Positions 1 through 7,495 of a DNA stretch of 64,000 bases are shown in pieces (position 1 is the first letter of the stretch; each line of letters opens with the position of its first letter). The stretch comes from Streptomyces mangrovi (GTDB taxonomy: Bacteria; Actinomycetota; Actinomycetes; Streptomycetales; Streptomycetaceae), in NCBI RefSeq assembly GCF_900114215.1, contig NZ_FOSG01000025.1, positions 1-64,000 of the forward strand, written 5' to 3'. A program made the position numbers and the translations under genes. Under the pieces are notes generated by a model. That model ran no database searches and was not told the origin of the DNA. It worked only from the letters and a program-made list of their open reading frames with translations.

Positions 1-102
1 GAGGGGGTAAGGCTCCCGGGAGACGACCGGGTTGATAGGCCGGAGATGGAAGCTCCGTGAGGGGTGGAGTTGACCGGTACTAATAGGCCGAGGGCTTGAC
101 CG
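1..102 (+). rRNA. 23S ribosomal RNA, 3' end (partial)
   Basis: The first 102 bases match the conserved 3' end of bacterial 23S rRNA. They include the helix region around the GGTACTAATAGGCCGAG motif and the terminal GGCTTGACC. Most of the gene lies before the window. The 5S gene follows in the same direction, as expected for an rrn operon. The exact 3' end is an estimate. Confidence 0.95.
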
Positions 103-171
103 TAGATGTTCGCGTCCACTGTGTGGGTTCTGAGACCACGACCCGCCGGCCGGCGGTTGTTGTTTCATCGT

Positions 172-291
172 GTTTCGGTGGTCACAGCGAGAGGGAAACG
201 CCCGGTTACATTCCGAACCCGGAAGCTAAGCCTTTCAGCGCCGATGGTACTGCATGGGGGACCGTGTGGGAGAGTAGGACACCGCCGAACA
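172..291 (+). rRNA. 5S ribosomal RNA
   Basis: This is a 120-base stretch with the actinobacterial 5S signature: a GTTTCGGTGGTC 5' strand, the CCCGGTTACATTCCGAACC loop region, and a terminal ACACCGCCGAAC that pairs with the 5' strand. It lies about 70 bases after the 23S end, so it is the last gene of the rrn operon. Ends are placed by the terminal stem and may be off by a few bases. Confidence 0.95.
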
Positions 292-297
292 ATTGTT

Positions 298-337
298 GAG
301 AGAATGCCCTGCCGGGTTCCCGGCGGGGCATTCTCTC
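298..337 (+). terminator. rrn operon terminator
   Basis: A 19-bp inverted repeat (298-316 with 319-337) has only a two-base loop and one mismatch. It begins six bases after the 5S gene. It is the obvious transcription terminator of the rRNA operon, although no long T tract follows, as is usual in Streptomyces. Confidence 0.85.
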
Positions 338-375
338 GTTTACGGGACCTTTCGTGTGCTCGGGGTGGATGGCCT

Positions 376-1023
376 ATGCGTTATGACCTGGTGATCTTCG
401 ACAACGACGGTGTCCTGGTGGACAGCGAGCCGATATCCAACCGGATTCTCGCGGCCTGTCTGACGGAACTGGGGCATCCGACCACCTACGAGGAATCCAT
501 CCGGGACTACATGGGCTCCGCCATGCACCGGGTCCACGATCTGATCCTGGAGCGTTCGGGACAGCGGCTGCCCCACGACTTCGACGCCGTCTTCCACGCC
601 CGGGTCTTCGACGCCTTCCGGCGTGATCTGCGGCCCGTGGCCGGTGCCGGCGAGGTGCTGCGGACCCTCGACGCCGAAGGCATGCCGTACTGCGTGGCCT
701 CGTCCGGCAGCCATGAACGAATAAGAGTGGCGTTGGGAAGGACGGGGCTGTACGAGCGATTCGGGGAGAGGCGGGTCTTCAGCGCGCAGGACGTGGGACG
801 GGGGAAGCCCGCACCGGATCTCTTCCTCCACGCGGCAGAGGCGTTGGGGGTGCCGCCCGAGCGCTGTGCCGTGGTCGAGGACAGTCCTCTGGGGGTACGG
901 GCGGCCGTCGCGGCGGGGATGGACGTGTACGGGTTCACCGCCATGACGCCGGGAGAGAGGCTGTCGGGGGCGAAGGCACTGTTCTCCACGATGGACGAAC
1001 TGCCCGCACTCCTGCTGGCCTGA
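376..1023 (+). CDS. HAD-superfamily hydrolase (beta-phosphoglucomutase-like)
   Basis: This 215-residue protein belongs to the HAD superfamily, subfamily IA, close to beta-phosphoglucomutases and CbbY/GPH phosphatases. Seen: catalytic motif I DNDGVLVDSEP near the N-terminus, with both aspartates; a helical cap region; motif II SSGSHERI; motif III lysine in GRGKPAPDLF; and motif IV VVEDSPLGVRAA. The family removes phosphate from, or isomerises, small phosphorylated sugars through an aspartyl-phosphate intermediate. The substrate here cannot be read from sequence. The reading frame stays open upstream into the 5S gene, so the ATG at 376, where homology starts, is used. No strong ribosome binding site is visible. 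Confidence 0.88.
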   Translation: MRYDLVIFDNDGVLVDSEPISNRILAACLTELGHPTTYEESIRDYMGSAMHRVHDLILERSGQRLPHDFDAVFHARVFDAFRRDLRPVAGAGEVLRTLDAEGMPYCVASSGSHERIRVALGRTGLYERFGERRVFSAQDVGRGKPAPDLFLHAAEALGVPPERCAVVEDSPLGVRAAVAAGMDVYGFTAMTPGERLSGAKALFSTMDELPALLLA

Positions 1024-1084
1024 GCCGGCCGGGGCGGTACGGGTGGCCGTGTGGTCTCCCGGGCCGCCCGATACGGTGACGGGT

Positions 1085-2260
1085 ATGAGCGGCGGCGCAC
1101 AGTTGATGTGGGACGAGGCGGTCACCGGATACGACTTCGGGCCCGGGCACCCGATGGATCCGGTGCGCCTGAAGCTGACCATGGAACTCGTCGAGGCGTT
1201 CGGGCTGCCCGGCGCCTCCGGGCTGAAGGTGGTCGCCGCGGCGTCCGCGGGCGACTCCACGCTCAGGCTCGTGCACCGCTCCGACTACATCGACACCGTG
1301 CGCCGGATCTCCGCGGACCCCCGGGCGGCGGACGGATCGTACGGGATCGGGACCGAGGACGACCCGGCCTTCGAGAGGATGCACGAGGTCTCGGCGCTGA
1401 TCGCCGGGCAGTCGGTCGGGGCCGCCGAGGCGGTGTGGCGCGGGGACGTCCTCCACGGGGTGAACTTCGCCGGCGGACTGCACCACGCGATGCCGGGTGG
1501 GGCGGCGGGTTTCTGCGTCTACAACGACGCCTCCCTGGCCATCGCCCGGCTGCTGGAGCTGGGTGCCGAACGGGTCGCCTACGTGGACATCGACGTCCAC
1601 CACGGGGACGGTGTCCAGGCGGCCTTCTGGGACGATCCGCGGGTGATGACGGTGTCGTTGCACGAGCATCCCCGCATGCTCTTCCCCGGCACCGGCTGGC
1701 CGGAGGAGACCGGCGGGGAGAAGGCGGAGGGAAGCGCGGTCAACATCGCCGTCCCGCCCGGCACGTCCGACGGCGGATGGCTGAGGGCGCTGCACGCGGT
1801 GGTGCCGGAGCTGCTGCGCTCCTTCCGGCCGCAGGTGCTGGTGACCCAGCACGGCGCCGACACGCACATCGAGGACCCCCTGGCACACCTGGCGGTGACC
1901 GTCGACGCGCAGCGGGTGGCCGCCGAGGCCTGCCATGACTGGGCGCACGAGTACGCGGAGGGGCGCTGGGTCGCGCTCGGCGGGGGCGGCTACGCGGTGG
2001 TCGACGTCGTACCGCGCACCTGGACGCATCTGGTGGCGATCGCGGCGGGCGAGCCGATCGCGCCGAAGACCGTGATCCCGGAGGACTGGCGGCGGCAGGT
2101 GTACGCGCGCACCCGGCAGGACGCGCCGCGGCGGATGACGGACGGGCGCGAGCCGGTGTGGTCGGACTGGGAGGCGGGTTACGACCCGGCGAGCGCCCTG
2201 GACCAGGCGGTGCTGGCCGCGCGGCGCTCGGTGTATCCGGCGCACGGGCTGCTGCCCTGA
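1085..2260 (+). CDS. acuC: Acetoin utilization protein AcuC (class I histone deacetylase family)
   Basis: This 391-residue, zinc-dependent deacetylase is of the AcuC/histone deacetylase family. In other bacteria AcuC removes acetyl groups from acyl-CoA synthetase (AcsA) lysines and so reactivates it. Visible family features are the zinc-binding segment DIDVHHGDG, the preceding catalytic His pair in GGLHHAMPG, the second metal-binding segment QHGADTHIEDP and the late LGGGGY active-site loop. Length is normal for the family. The ATG at 1085 matches where family proteins begin (MSGGAQLMWDEAV); an in-frame GTG at 1043 is considered less likely. It lies 60 bases after the HAD gene. No acetyltransferase or acs gene is adjacent. 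Confidence 0.93.
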   Translation: MSGGAQLMWDEAVTGYDFGPGHPMDPVRLKLTMELVEAFGLPGASGLKVVAAASAGDSTLRLVHRSDYIDTVRRISADPRAADGSYGIGTEDDPAFERMHEVSALIAGQSVGAAEAVWRGDVLHGVNFAGGLHHAMPGGAAGFCVYNDASLAIARLLELGAERVAYVDIDVHHGDGVQAAFWDDPRVMTVSLHEHPRMLFPGTGWPEETGGEKAEGSAVNIAVPPGTSDGGWLRALHAVVPELLRSFRPQVLVTQHGADTHIEDPLAHLAVTVDAQRVAAEACHDWAHEYAEGRWVALGGGGYAVVDVVPRTWTHLVAIAAGEPIAPKTVIPEDWRRQVYARTRQDAPRRMTDGREPVWSDWEAGYDPASALDQAVLAARRSVYPAHGLLP

Positions 2261-2948
2261 GCCACCGCGGGACGCGGTCGCGGGCCGGGCTCCGAGCCGT
2301 GTTCGGGCACCGCCGGACCGAGCAGCCGGACCGGCCGGGCGCACCTGGCCTGCTCCCGGGGTCCTACGCTCCCCGTCCGGTGCCCTGTCGGCGGATGGAC
2401 CTCCCCTGCTCGCACCGGCGCAGGGGGGATGTGTCGACAAGACGACCCGGTTCGGGGTACGCCTCCCGCCTCCTCGGTGCTTACGGGGAGTCGCGCCGAT
2501 CCGGATGAAGGGAGTGCACCTGCCGACCGGTGCGCCGGGCGTACGCTCCCACTCGCCCCTTCCCGGGCATGCGGTTCCCGCCGCCGCGGCGGCGGCCGGG
2601 ACCGCCGTGGGGGCGGCGGCCGGGGGCCGCGAACGGGCGGCGGGGCAGGTCAGCCGGGTGCCGGGGAGCGGACCCGGCCGCCGGGGACGGGCCCGCGGCG
2701 GCCGTCGTCCCGCTGGGCGGGCGGATGCGGCCGACCGTCCGTCCGGATGACTCCGTGACGTCACACGGTCACCGTCCGTCTGCGCGCTATGTGTCCAATC
2801 GTTCCGGTCTGTCACATTAGGAGACCGATGGCTACTCCTCTTCCCCACTTGCATCACCCGCCCCTAATCTGGGGAGGAGCGCGCATGCGAGCAGGAGACA
2901 CCGGAGGGGAAGCCGGTGCCCGACATGTGCGGAAGGTTCAGGTGTGAC
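2261..2948. other. Intergenic region without convincing genes
   Basis: About 690 bases separate acuC from the small DNA-binding gene. Short open frames here have no recognisable protein character. The 3' part (about 2750-2948) is less GC-rich and probably holds the promoter of the downstream gene. It contains a TGACGTCA palindrome at 2757-2764 and a TAATCT hexamer at 2865-2870 that would make a -10 element with a leader of roughly 70 bases. No convincing -35 was found. Confidence 0.5.
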
Positions 2949-3161
2949 ATGGCTGCTGTCGAGAGGCCTCTGAACGAGGTCGTGTTCCTGACCGTGGCGG
3001 AAGTCGCCTCGGTGATGCGAGTGTCCAAGATGACCGTGTACCGCCTGGTGCACAGCGGCCATCTGCCGGCGATCCGGGTGGGCAGGTCCTTCCGGGTGCC
3101 GGAGCAGGCCGTCCACGAGTACCTCCGCGAGTCGTACGTGGAGGCGGAGAAGAGCGCGTAA
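2949..3161 (+). CDS. Excisionase/BldC-like helix-turn-helix DNA-binding protein
   Basis: This 70-residue protein is almost entirely one winged helix-turn-helix of the MerR/excisionase type (FLTVAEVASVMRVSKMTVYRLV, followed by the wing IRVGRSFRVP). The family includes BldC, a developmental regulator in Streptomyces. This gene resembles the second BldC-like protein that lies near bldN in Streptomyces chromosomes, often labelled bdtA; that name is recalled, not proven. The ATG at 2949 gives the typical N-terminus; the frame continues upstream to 2916. It probably binds DNA cooperatively as a small regulator of unknown targets. The bS22 gene follows downstream. Confidence 0.88.
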   Translation: MAAVERPLNEVVFLTVAEVASVMRVSKMTVYRLVHSGHLPAIRVGRSFRVPEQAVHEYLRESYVEAEKSA

Positions 3162-3289
3162 CCGCGGAACGACGGGCTTGTGGCCCCCTCGTGTCACGAG
3201 CACTACCCGGCGCCGGGTAGGCTGGGCCGACGTAGGTCGTGTGGGCTCGGACGCCCCGCACCGAGTGACGAAGTGAGCGAGGGTAAGTC

Positions 3290-3388
3290 GTGGGCTCTGT
3301 TATCAAGAAGCGGCGCAAGCGGATGGCCAAGAAGAAGCACCGCAAGCTGCTCAAGCGCACGCGCGTTCAGCGCCGCAACAAGAAGTGA
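3290..3388 (+). CDS. Ribosomal protein bS22 (AURKAIP1/COX24 domain)
   Basis: This is a 32-residue, extremely basic protein (MGSVIKKRRKRMAKKKHRKL and on to a QRRNKK C-terminus). It is the AURKAIP1/COX24-domain protein found in actinobacterial 30S subunits and now called bS22. It starts at GTG with a GAGGG Shine-Dalgarno sequence 8 bases upstream. A TAGGCT hexamer about 70 bases upstream may be the -10 of its own promoter, and a strong terminator follows at 3409, so it is probably monocistronic. Confidence 0.93.
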   Translation: MGSVIKKRRKRMAKKKHRKLLKRTRVQRRNKK

Positions 3389-3408
3389 GCGGGCGCGCCG
3401 CACACTGA

Positions 3409-3448
3409 CCACCGCCCTCCCACCGCCGTGTCGGTGGGAGGGCGGTGG
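3409..3448 (+). terminator. Terminator of the bS22 gene
   Basis: A perfect 17-bp stem (3409-3425 with 3432-3448) with a six-base loop starts 20 bases after the bS22 stop codon. Confidence 0.85.
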
Positions 3449-3621
3449 CGTTCCGCCGTGGAACGGCGGCCGACCGATACGGTGGCCGCGGACCCGTCCG
3501 TAACCGGTTCGGGGACCAGGCCGTGAGGAACGGTGGGGGACGGCGAGGAACAAGGAGGGCCGCCGGGGCCCGTGGCAGGGTTTCCCGGAGGCGGCCCACC
3601 GCACGCTGAGAGGGAGCAACG

Positions 3622-4653
3622 TTGGGCAAGGTCGTGCTCGTCACTGGCGTCGCCCGCCGGCTCGGCGGGCGCTTCGTACGGCGGATCCTGCGGGAGCCCG
3701 ACGTCGACCGGGTCGTCGGGGTGGACGCCGTGCCGCCCGGACACCACCTCGGCGGGGCGGAGTTCGTCCGCGCCGACATCCGGCAGCCCTCGGTCGCCGG
3801 GGTGCTGGCCGAGCACGGCGTGGACACCGTCGTGCACCTGGACGTCAGCGGGGTGCAGCTCCTGCCCGGCACCCGCGCGTCGGTCAAGGAGACCAACGTC
3901 ATCGGCACCATGCAGCTCCTGGGCGCCTGCCAGAAGGCGCCGTCCGTGCGGCGGGTGGTGGTGAAGTCCAGCACGAACGTCTACGGCTCCTCGTCCCGCG
4001 ATCCGGCGGTGTTCACCGAGACCACGCCGGCCAAGGCGCTGCCCGGCGGCGGCTTCACCAAGGACATCGTGGAGGTCGAGGAGTACGTGCGCGGGTTCGC
4101 CCGCCGCCGTCCCGACGTGGCGGTGACGATGCTGCGCTTCGCCAACATCCTCGGCCCCGGCGCGGACACGCCGCTGGCGGAGTACTTCCGGCTGCCGGTG
4201 CTGCCGACCGTCCTCGGATACGACCCGCGGCTGCAGTTCGTCCACGAGGACGACGTCGTCGAGGTGCTGCGGCTGGCGGCCGGGGAACCACGGCGCGGAA
4301 CGCTCAACGCGGGGACGTTCAACATCGCGGGCGACGGGGTACTGCTGCTGTCCCAGGCCGCGCGGCGGCTGGGACGGCCCACGCTGCCCCTGCTGCTGCC
4401 GGCGATCCGGTGGACGGGGACGGCGCTGCGCACGGTCGGTGTCACGGACTTCTCGGCCGAGCAGATCCGGCTGCTGACACACGGCAGGGTCGTGGAGACC
4501 ACGCAGATGCGCGAGGTGCTGGGCTTCGAGCCGCGGTACACCACGGCCGGCGCCTTCGCCGACTTCGCGCGCGCAGGGGGGCCGGGGCTGCTGCCGCCGG
4601 AGAGACTCGCACACGCGGTGGACCGCATCGAGGAGGTCGTCCGCCATGGCTGA
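3622..4653 (+). CDS. NAD-dependent epimerase/dehydratase family protein
   Basis: This 343-residue protein is an extended short-chain dehydrogenase. Seen: a Rossmann start VVLVTGVARRLGGRFVRR (a variant of GxxGxxG), an acidic residue after the second strand, and the region around KSSTNVYGSSSRDP, where family members carry the catalytic Ser/Tyr. The classical YxxxK is not obvious, so enzymatic activity is uncertain. It starts at TTG with an AGGGAG site upstream and overlaps the acyltransferase gene by 8 bases, implying translational coupling. The pair is conserved next to bldN in Streptomyces and probably acts on a shared lipid or sugar-lipid substrate. That role is inference from the pairing. 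Confidence 0.85.
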   Translation: MGKVVLVTGVARRLGGRFVRRILREPDVDRVVGVDAVPPGHHLGGAEFVRADIRQPSVAGVLAEHGVDTVVHLDVSGVQLLPGTRASVKETNVIGTMQLLGACQKAPSVRRVVVKSSTNVYGSSSRDPAVFTETTPAKALPGGGFTKDIVEVEEYVRGFARRRPDVAVTMLRFANILGPGADTPLAEYFRLPVLPTVLGYDPRLQFVHEDDVVEVLRLAAGEPRRGTLNAGTFNIAGDGVLLLSQAARRLGRPTLPLLLPAIRWTGTALRTVGVTDFSAEQIRLLTHGRVVETTQMREVLGFEPRYTTAGAFADFARAGGPGLLPPERLAHAVDRIEEVVRHG

Positions 4654-5749
4654 CGCCAAGGTCATTCCATTCGACGACGACCGGTCGCGCGGCGCCCCGG
4701 GGCGGTCCGGCCCGGGCCGGACCGCCCCGGACCGGCCCGCCCGGGGACGGGCGGCGGGCGGCGGGCGCCGTACGGGGGGCGACGACGGCCGTACCGGCCA
4801 GGAGGAGCGGGGCGGTACGCGGAAGCCGCTCACGGCCGTATCCGGGGCCGGTTCGCGCGCCGGCTCGGGGAGCGGTCCGGGGACTCGGCGGGAGGACCGG
4901 GGCGACCGGGGCGACTGGGACCGCAGGATCGCCGAGGGGCTGGCCTTCCTGCGGCGGCGGGTCACCGGGGAGTACGAGGTCGACGAGTTCGGCTACGACG
5001 CCGACCTCACCGACCATGTGCTGATGTCGATGCTTCGGCCGGTGTACGAGAAGTACTTCCGGGTCGAGGTGCTCGGCATCGAGAACATCCCCTCCGAGGG
5101 TGGCGCGCTGGTGGTCGCCAACCACTCCGGGACCCTGCCGCTGGACGCGCTGATGCTCCAGGTCGCCGTGCACGACCACCATCCGGCGGGGCGGGCCCTG
5201 CGGCTGCTGGCGGCCGATCTGGTCTTCATGCTGCCGGTCGTCAACGAGCTGGCCCGGAAGGCCGGGCACACCCTGGCGTGCGCGGAGGACGCCCAGCGGC
5301 TGCTGGAGCGGGGCGAGGTCGTCGGCGTGATGCCGGAGGGCTTCAAGGGGCTGGGGAAACCGTTCTCCGAGCGCTACAAGCTCCAGCGGTTCGGGCGCGG
5401 CGGTTTCGTCTCCACGGCGCTGCGGGCCGGGGTGCCGATCGTGCCGTGCTCGATCGTCGGGGCGGAGGAGATCTACCCGATGGTGGGCGACTTCAGGACG
5501 CTGGCACGGCTGCTGGGCATCCCGTACTTCCCCGTCACGCCCACCTTCCCCTGGCTGGGGCCGCTGGGGATGGTGCCGCTGCCGACGAAGTGGACGGTCC
5601 AGTTCGGCGAGCCGGTCCCGATGGACGACTATCCGCCGGAGGCGGTCGACGATCCGATGCTGATGTTCAACCTCACCGACCAGGTGCGCGAGACGATCCA
5701 GCACACCCTCTACCGGCTGCTGGTGAGGCGGCGTTCGGTGTTCTTCTGA
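4646..5749 (+). CDS. Lysophospholipid acyltransferase family protein (PlsC-like)
   Basis: This 367-residue protein has an unstructured Gly/Arg/Asp-rich leader of about 90 residues followed by a PlsC-type acyltransferase domain. The domain has a block I motif NHSGTLPLD, where the His and Asp are separated by six rather than the usual four residues, the MPEGFKG block III, and VPIVPCSIVGAEE. Such enzymes move an acyl chain from acyl-CoA or acyl-ACP to a lysolipid at the membrane. The substrate is unknown. The gene overlaps the epimerase by 8 bases, indicating an operon of two. A 16-bp perfect hairpin directly downstream ends the operon. Confidence 0.88.
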   Translation: MADAKVIPFDDDRSRGAPGRSGPGRTAPDRPARGRAAGGGRRTGGDDGRTGQEERGGTRKPLTAVSGAGSRAGSGSGPGTRREDRGDRGDWDRRIAEGLAFLRRRVTGEYEVDEFGYDADLTDHVLMSMLRPVYEKYFRVEVLGIENIPSEGGALVVANHSGTLPLDALMLQVAVHDHHPAGRALRLLAADLVFMLPVVNELARKAGHTLACAEDAQRLLERGEVVGVMPEGFKGLGKPFSERYKLQRFGRGGFVSTALRAGVPIVPCSIVGAEEIYPMVGDFRTLARLLGIPYFPVTPTFPWLGPLGMVPLPTKWTVQFGEPVPMDDYPPEAVDDPMLMFNLTDQVRETIQHTLYRLLVRRRSVFF

Positions 5750-5773
5750 GCGGTGCCCCGTAGGCACGCGCTC

Positions 5774-5809
5774 CGGGCGGCCGGTGTCCTCACGGACACC
5801 GGCCGCCCG
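5774..5809 (+). terminator. Terminator after the acyltransferase gene
   Basis: A perfect 16-bp stem (5774-5789 with 5794-5809) with a TCAC loop lies 24 bases after the stop codon. It sits between convergent genes and may act in both directions. Confidence 0.85.
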
Positions 5810-5813
5810 TCCG

Positions 5814-5990
5814 CTAGGCCCTGTCTGACAAATCCCGCCTGCTCCGCGGCGTCCGGCACGCCCGCTCGCTGCGTTGTCGATCGTCGGCGCAGCACGCTGC
5901 GCTCTCCTCCTCCGCCTTGCGATCGCACGCACCGGACGCCGCGGAGCCCGCCCTTCGGGCGGACAGCGCTATTTGTCAGACAGGGCCTAG
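5814..5990. mobile_element. MITE-like 177-bp element with 20-bp perfect terminal inverted repeats
   Basis: The left end (5814-5833, CTAGGCCCTGTCTGACAAAT) is the exact reverse complement of the right end (5971-5990). A second internal 16-bp inverted repeat (5841-5856 with 5932-5947) means the whole element could fold into a long hairpin. It has no coding capacity. CTAG at each end could be a 4-bp target duplication of the kind seen with IS5-type elements. The right end contains the stop codon of rsbN (complement at 5987-5989). The likely parent transposase is not in this window, and the insertion sequence at 50.2 kb has different ends. Confidence 0.75.
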
Positions 5991-7270
5991 TCGGAGTCGT
6001 CGCCCGTCTCGATCCCCAGCCCCGGCAGGAGGTTCGGGAGGAGCGGCGGGATGGTGATGTCCGGCTCGGGGAGCCGGGGGGCGCCGTCCGGCGACTTTGA
6101 GGCGCCGCCCTCGCCGGGGGAGGGCTCCAGCAGGTCGCCGGGGTCGGGCAGGAGCCTCTCCCCGTCCGGGCCGGTGGAGCCTGACGAGCCGGAGGGGCTG
6201 GGCTGCCGCTCGCCGTCCCGGTCGTCTTCCTCCGCGCCGTCCGCACCGCTCCCGCCGGGCACGGGCGACGGCGGCCGGTCCGTACGGCCGGTGCCCGGCC
6301 GGTCGTCGCGGTCGGTGCCGGCGGCGGAGTCCGTGTCCTCCTGCCCGGAGTCCAGCAGGGGCCTGAGCGGGCCGACCTCGTCCTCTATGGCGTCGAAGAG
6401 CGAACTGACCTCGTCGCCCACGTCGGTGAGCTGGACGGGAAGGCCCGCGCGCACCTCGTCCCACTTGGTGCGGTGGGACCGGGAGAAGGAGGACAGCGAG
6501 CGGATCGGCGCGATCTCGCCCTCGCGCTCGTACGCCTGGCTGAGCAGCCGGTGGCCCTCAAAGACGTCGTCGCGCATGTGGGAGAGCGTCCTGCGGATGT
6601 CGCCGAGCGACTCGTGGTCCAGCGGGCCCGACCGGCCGCGCTCCAGCAGGCGCCGGGCCTCGTTCAGCCGTGTGGACGCGTGGTCCAGATGGACCACGCC
6701 GCGGTCGGCCTCGTCGCCCGCCAGGCCGAGTTTGAGGTCCTCCATGCCCAGCTTGAGGCCGTAGAGGGTGTCACCGGGCAGGGCGTCGGTGCTGGCCACG
6801 GCGGCTCCGCTGAGGGCGCCCGCCGCGACGCCGAAGCTCAGGCCGCCCGCCGCCAGCCCCCTGGTGAGCCTCGTCCTGGGGCGCAGCCTGCTCAACGGAC
6901 GCAGCGGGGAGGCCCGGTGGGCTCCGCCGCGCTCCGTGCGGGCGGAGCGCGGGCCGGGGACCGAGGCGCCCTCGCCGCTCCCGGCGAAGGCGTTCTCCAC
7001 GGCGGCGAGGAGCTGTGCCCGCTGGGCCGCCTTGACGTCGGGGTCCATCGCCGGTTTCGGCAGGGCGTCGAGCCTGTCGGCCAGTGACAGCAGCGCCGTG
7101 CGCTCGTCGGACGGCCCGTCCGTCAGCCCGGCCCTCGTCTTCTCCGCCGCCCCGGCCGGGACTTCGGGGGCCGCGCCCCCGGACCGGTCGGCCGCCGCAC
7201 CCTCGGACTCGCGTTCGTCGAGGGCCTGGGCGAAGGCGTTTGCCCGTCGGCTCGGCGATACGGCTCCCAT
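5987..7270 (-). CDS. rsbN: Anti-sigma factor RsbN (regulator of sigma-BldN)
   Basis: This 427-residue, single-pass membrane protein lies directly downstream of bldN, the position and architecture of RsbN. In Streptomyces RsbN binds sigma-BldN through its cytoplasmic N-terminus and delays development. Seen: a short N-terminal domain with SRRANAFAQALDE, a disordered linker, one membrane helix near residues 138-160 after an Arg-rich stretch, a helical extracytoplasmic DUF5667-type domain (PGDTLYGLKLGMEDLKL), and a long Pro/Ser/Gly/Asp-rich tail. The ATG at 7270 is used. A GTG three bases upstream is equally possible and has the better spacing from AGGAGG. The 3' end lies inside the inverted-repeat element. 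A sigma-BldN promoter precedes the gene. Confidence 0.9.
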   Translation of the reverse strand: MGAVSPSRRANAFAQALDERESEGAAADRSGGAAPEVPAGAAEKTRAGLTDGPSDERTALLSLADRLDALPKPAMDPDVKAAQRAQLLAAVENAFAGSGEGASVPGPRSARTERGGAHRASPLRPLSRLRPRTRLTRGLAAGGLSFGVAAGALSGAAVASTDALPGDTLYGLKLGMEDLKLGLAGDEADRGVVHLDHASTRLNEARRLLERGRSGPLDHESLGDIRRTLSHMRDDVFEGHRLLSQAYEREGEIAPIRSLSSFSRSHRTKWDEVRAGLPVQLTDVGDEVSSLFDAIEDEVGPLRPLLDSGQEDTDSAAGTDRDDRPGTGRTDRPPSPVPGGSGADGAEEDDRDGERQPSPSGSSGSTGPDGERLLPDPGDLLEPSPGEGGASKSPDGAPRLPEPDITIPPLLPNLLPGLGIETGDDSD

Positions 7271-7400
7271 CACGGGCGGCACCTCCTCTCGTCAGCACAG
7301 TCGACTCCCTGCCCCACAGGAGGGTTGCACGGCCGTACGGGAGCGGCGGCTCGGGCGCCGCAGTCCGGACGCGACGGGCCGCGGGGAGTCTGCAAACCGC

Positions 7401-7428
7401 ACAACGACCACCGGCCGACGGGGTTACG
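7401..7428 (-). promoter_or_regulatory. Candidate sigma-BldN promoter of rsbN
   Basis: On the minus strand there is CGTAAC (7428-7423), a 16-base spacer and CGTTGT (7406-7401). This matches the known sigma-BldN consensus CGTAAC-N16/17-CGTTGA with one -10 mismatch. It lies about 130 bases upstream of the rsbN start, which fits the known dependence of rsbN on sigma-BldN (negative feedback). Confidence 0.8.
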
Positions 7429-7495
7429 CCCCGAAGGGGGCGCGATCGCCCTGCCGCCCGCCGCGAAACGGAACGTCACCGCACGTCACCACATG

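Noticed and set aside
935..2857. Very long antisense open frames over acuC and many other genes
   Set aside because: They arise from the high-GC codon pattern; the products are Arg/Gly/Pro/His-rich with no recognisable domain, while the opposite frame is a known protein.
5814..5990. Idea that the small element is a deletion derivative of the insertion sequence at 50.2 kb
   Set aside because: The terminal repeats are unrelated (GGCCCTGTCTGACAAAT-type against AGTGAGGTTTTCTCA).
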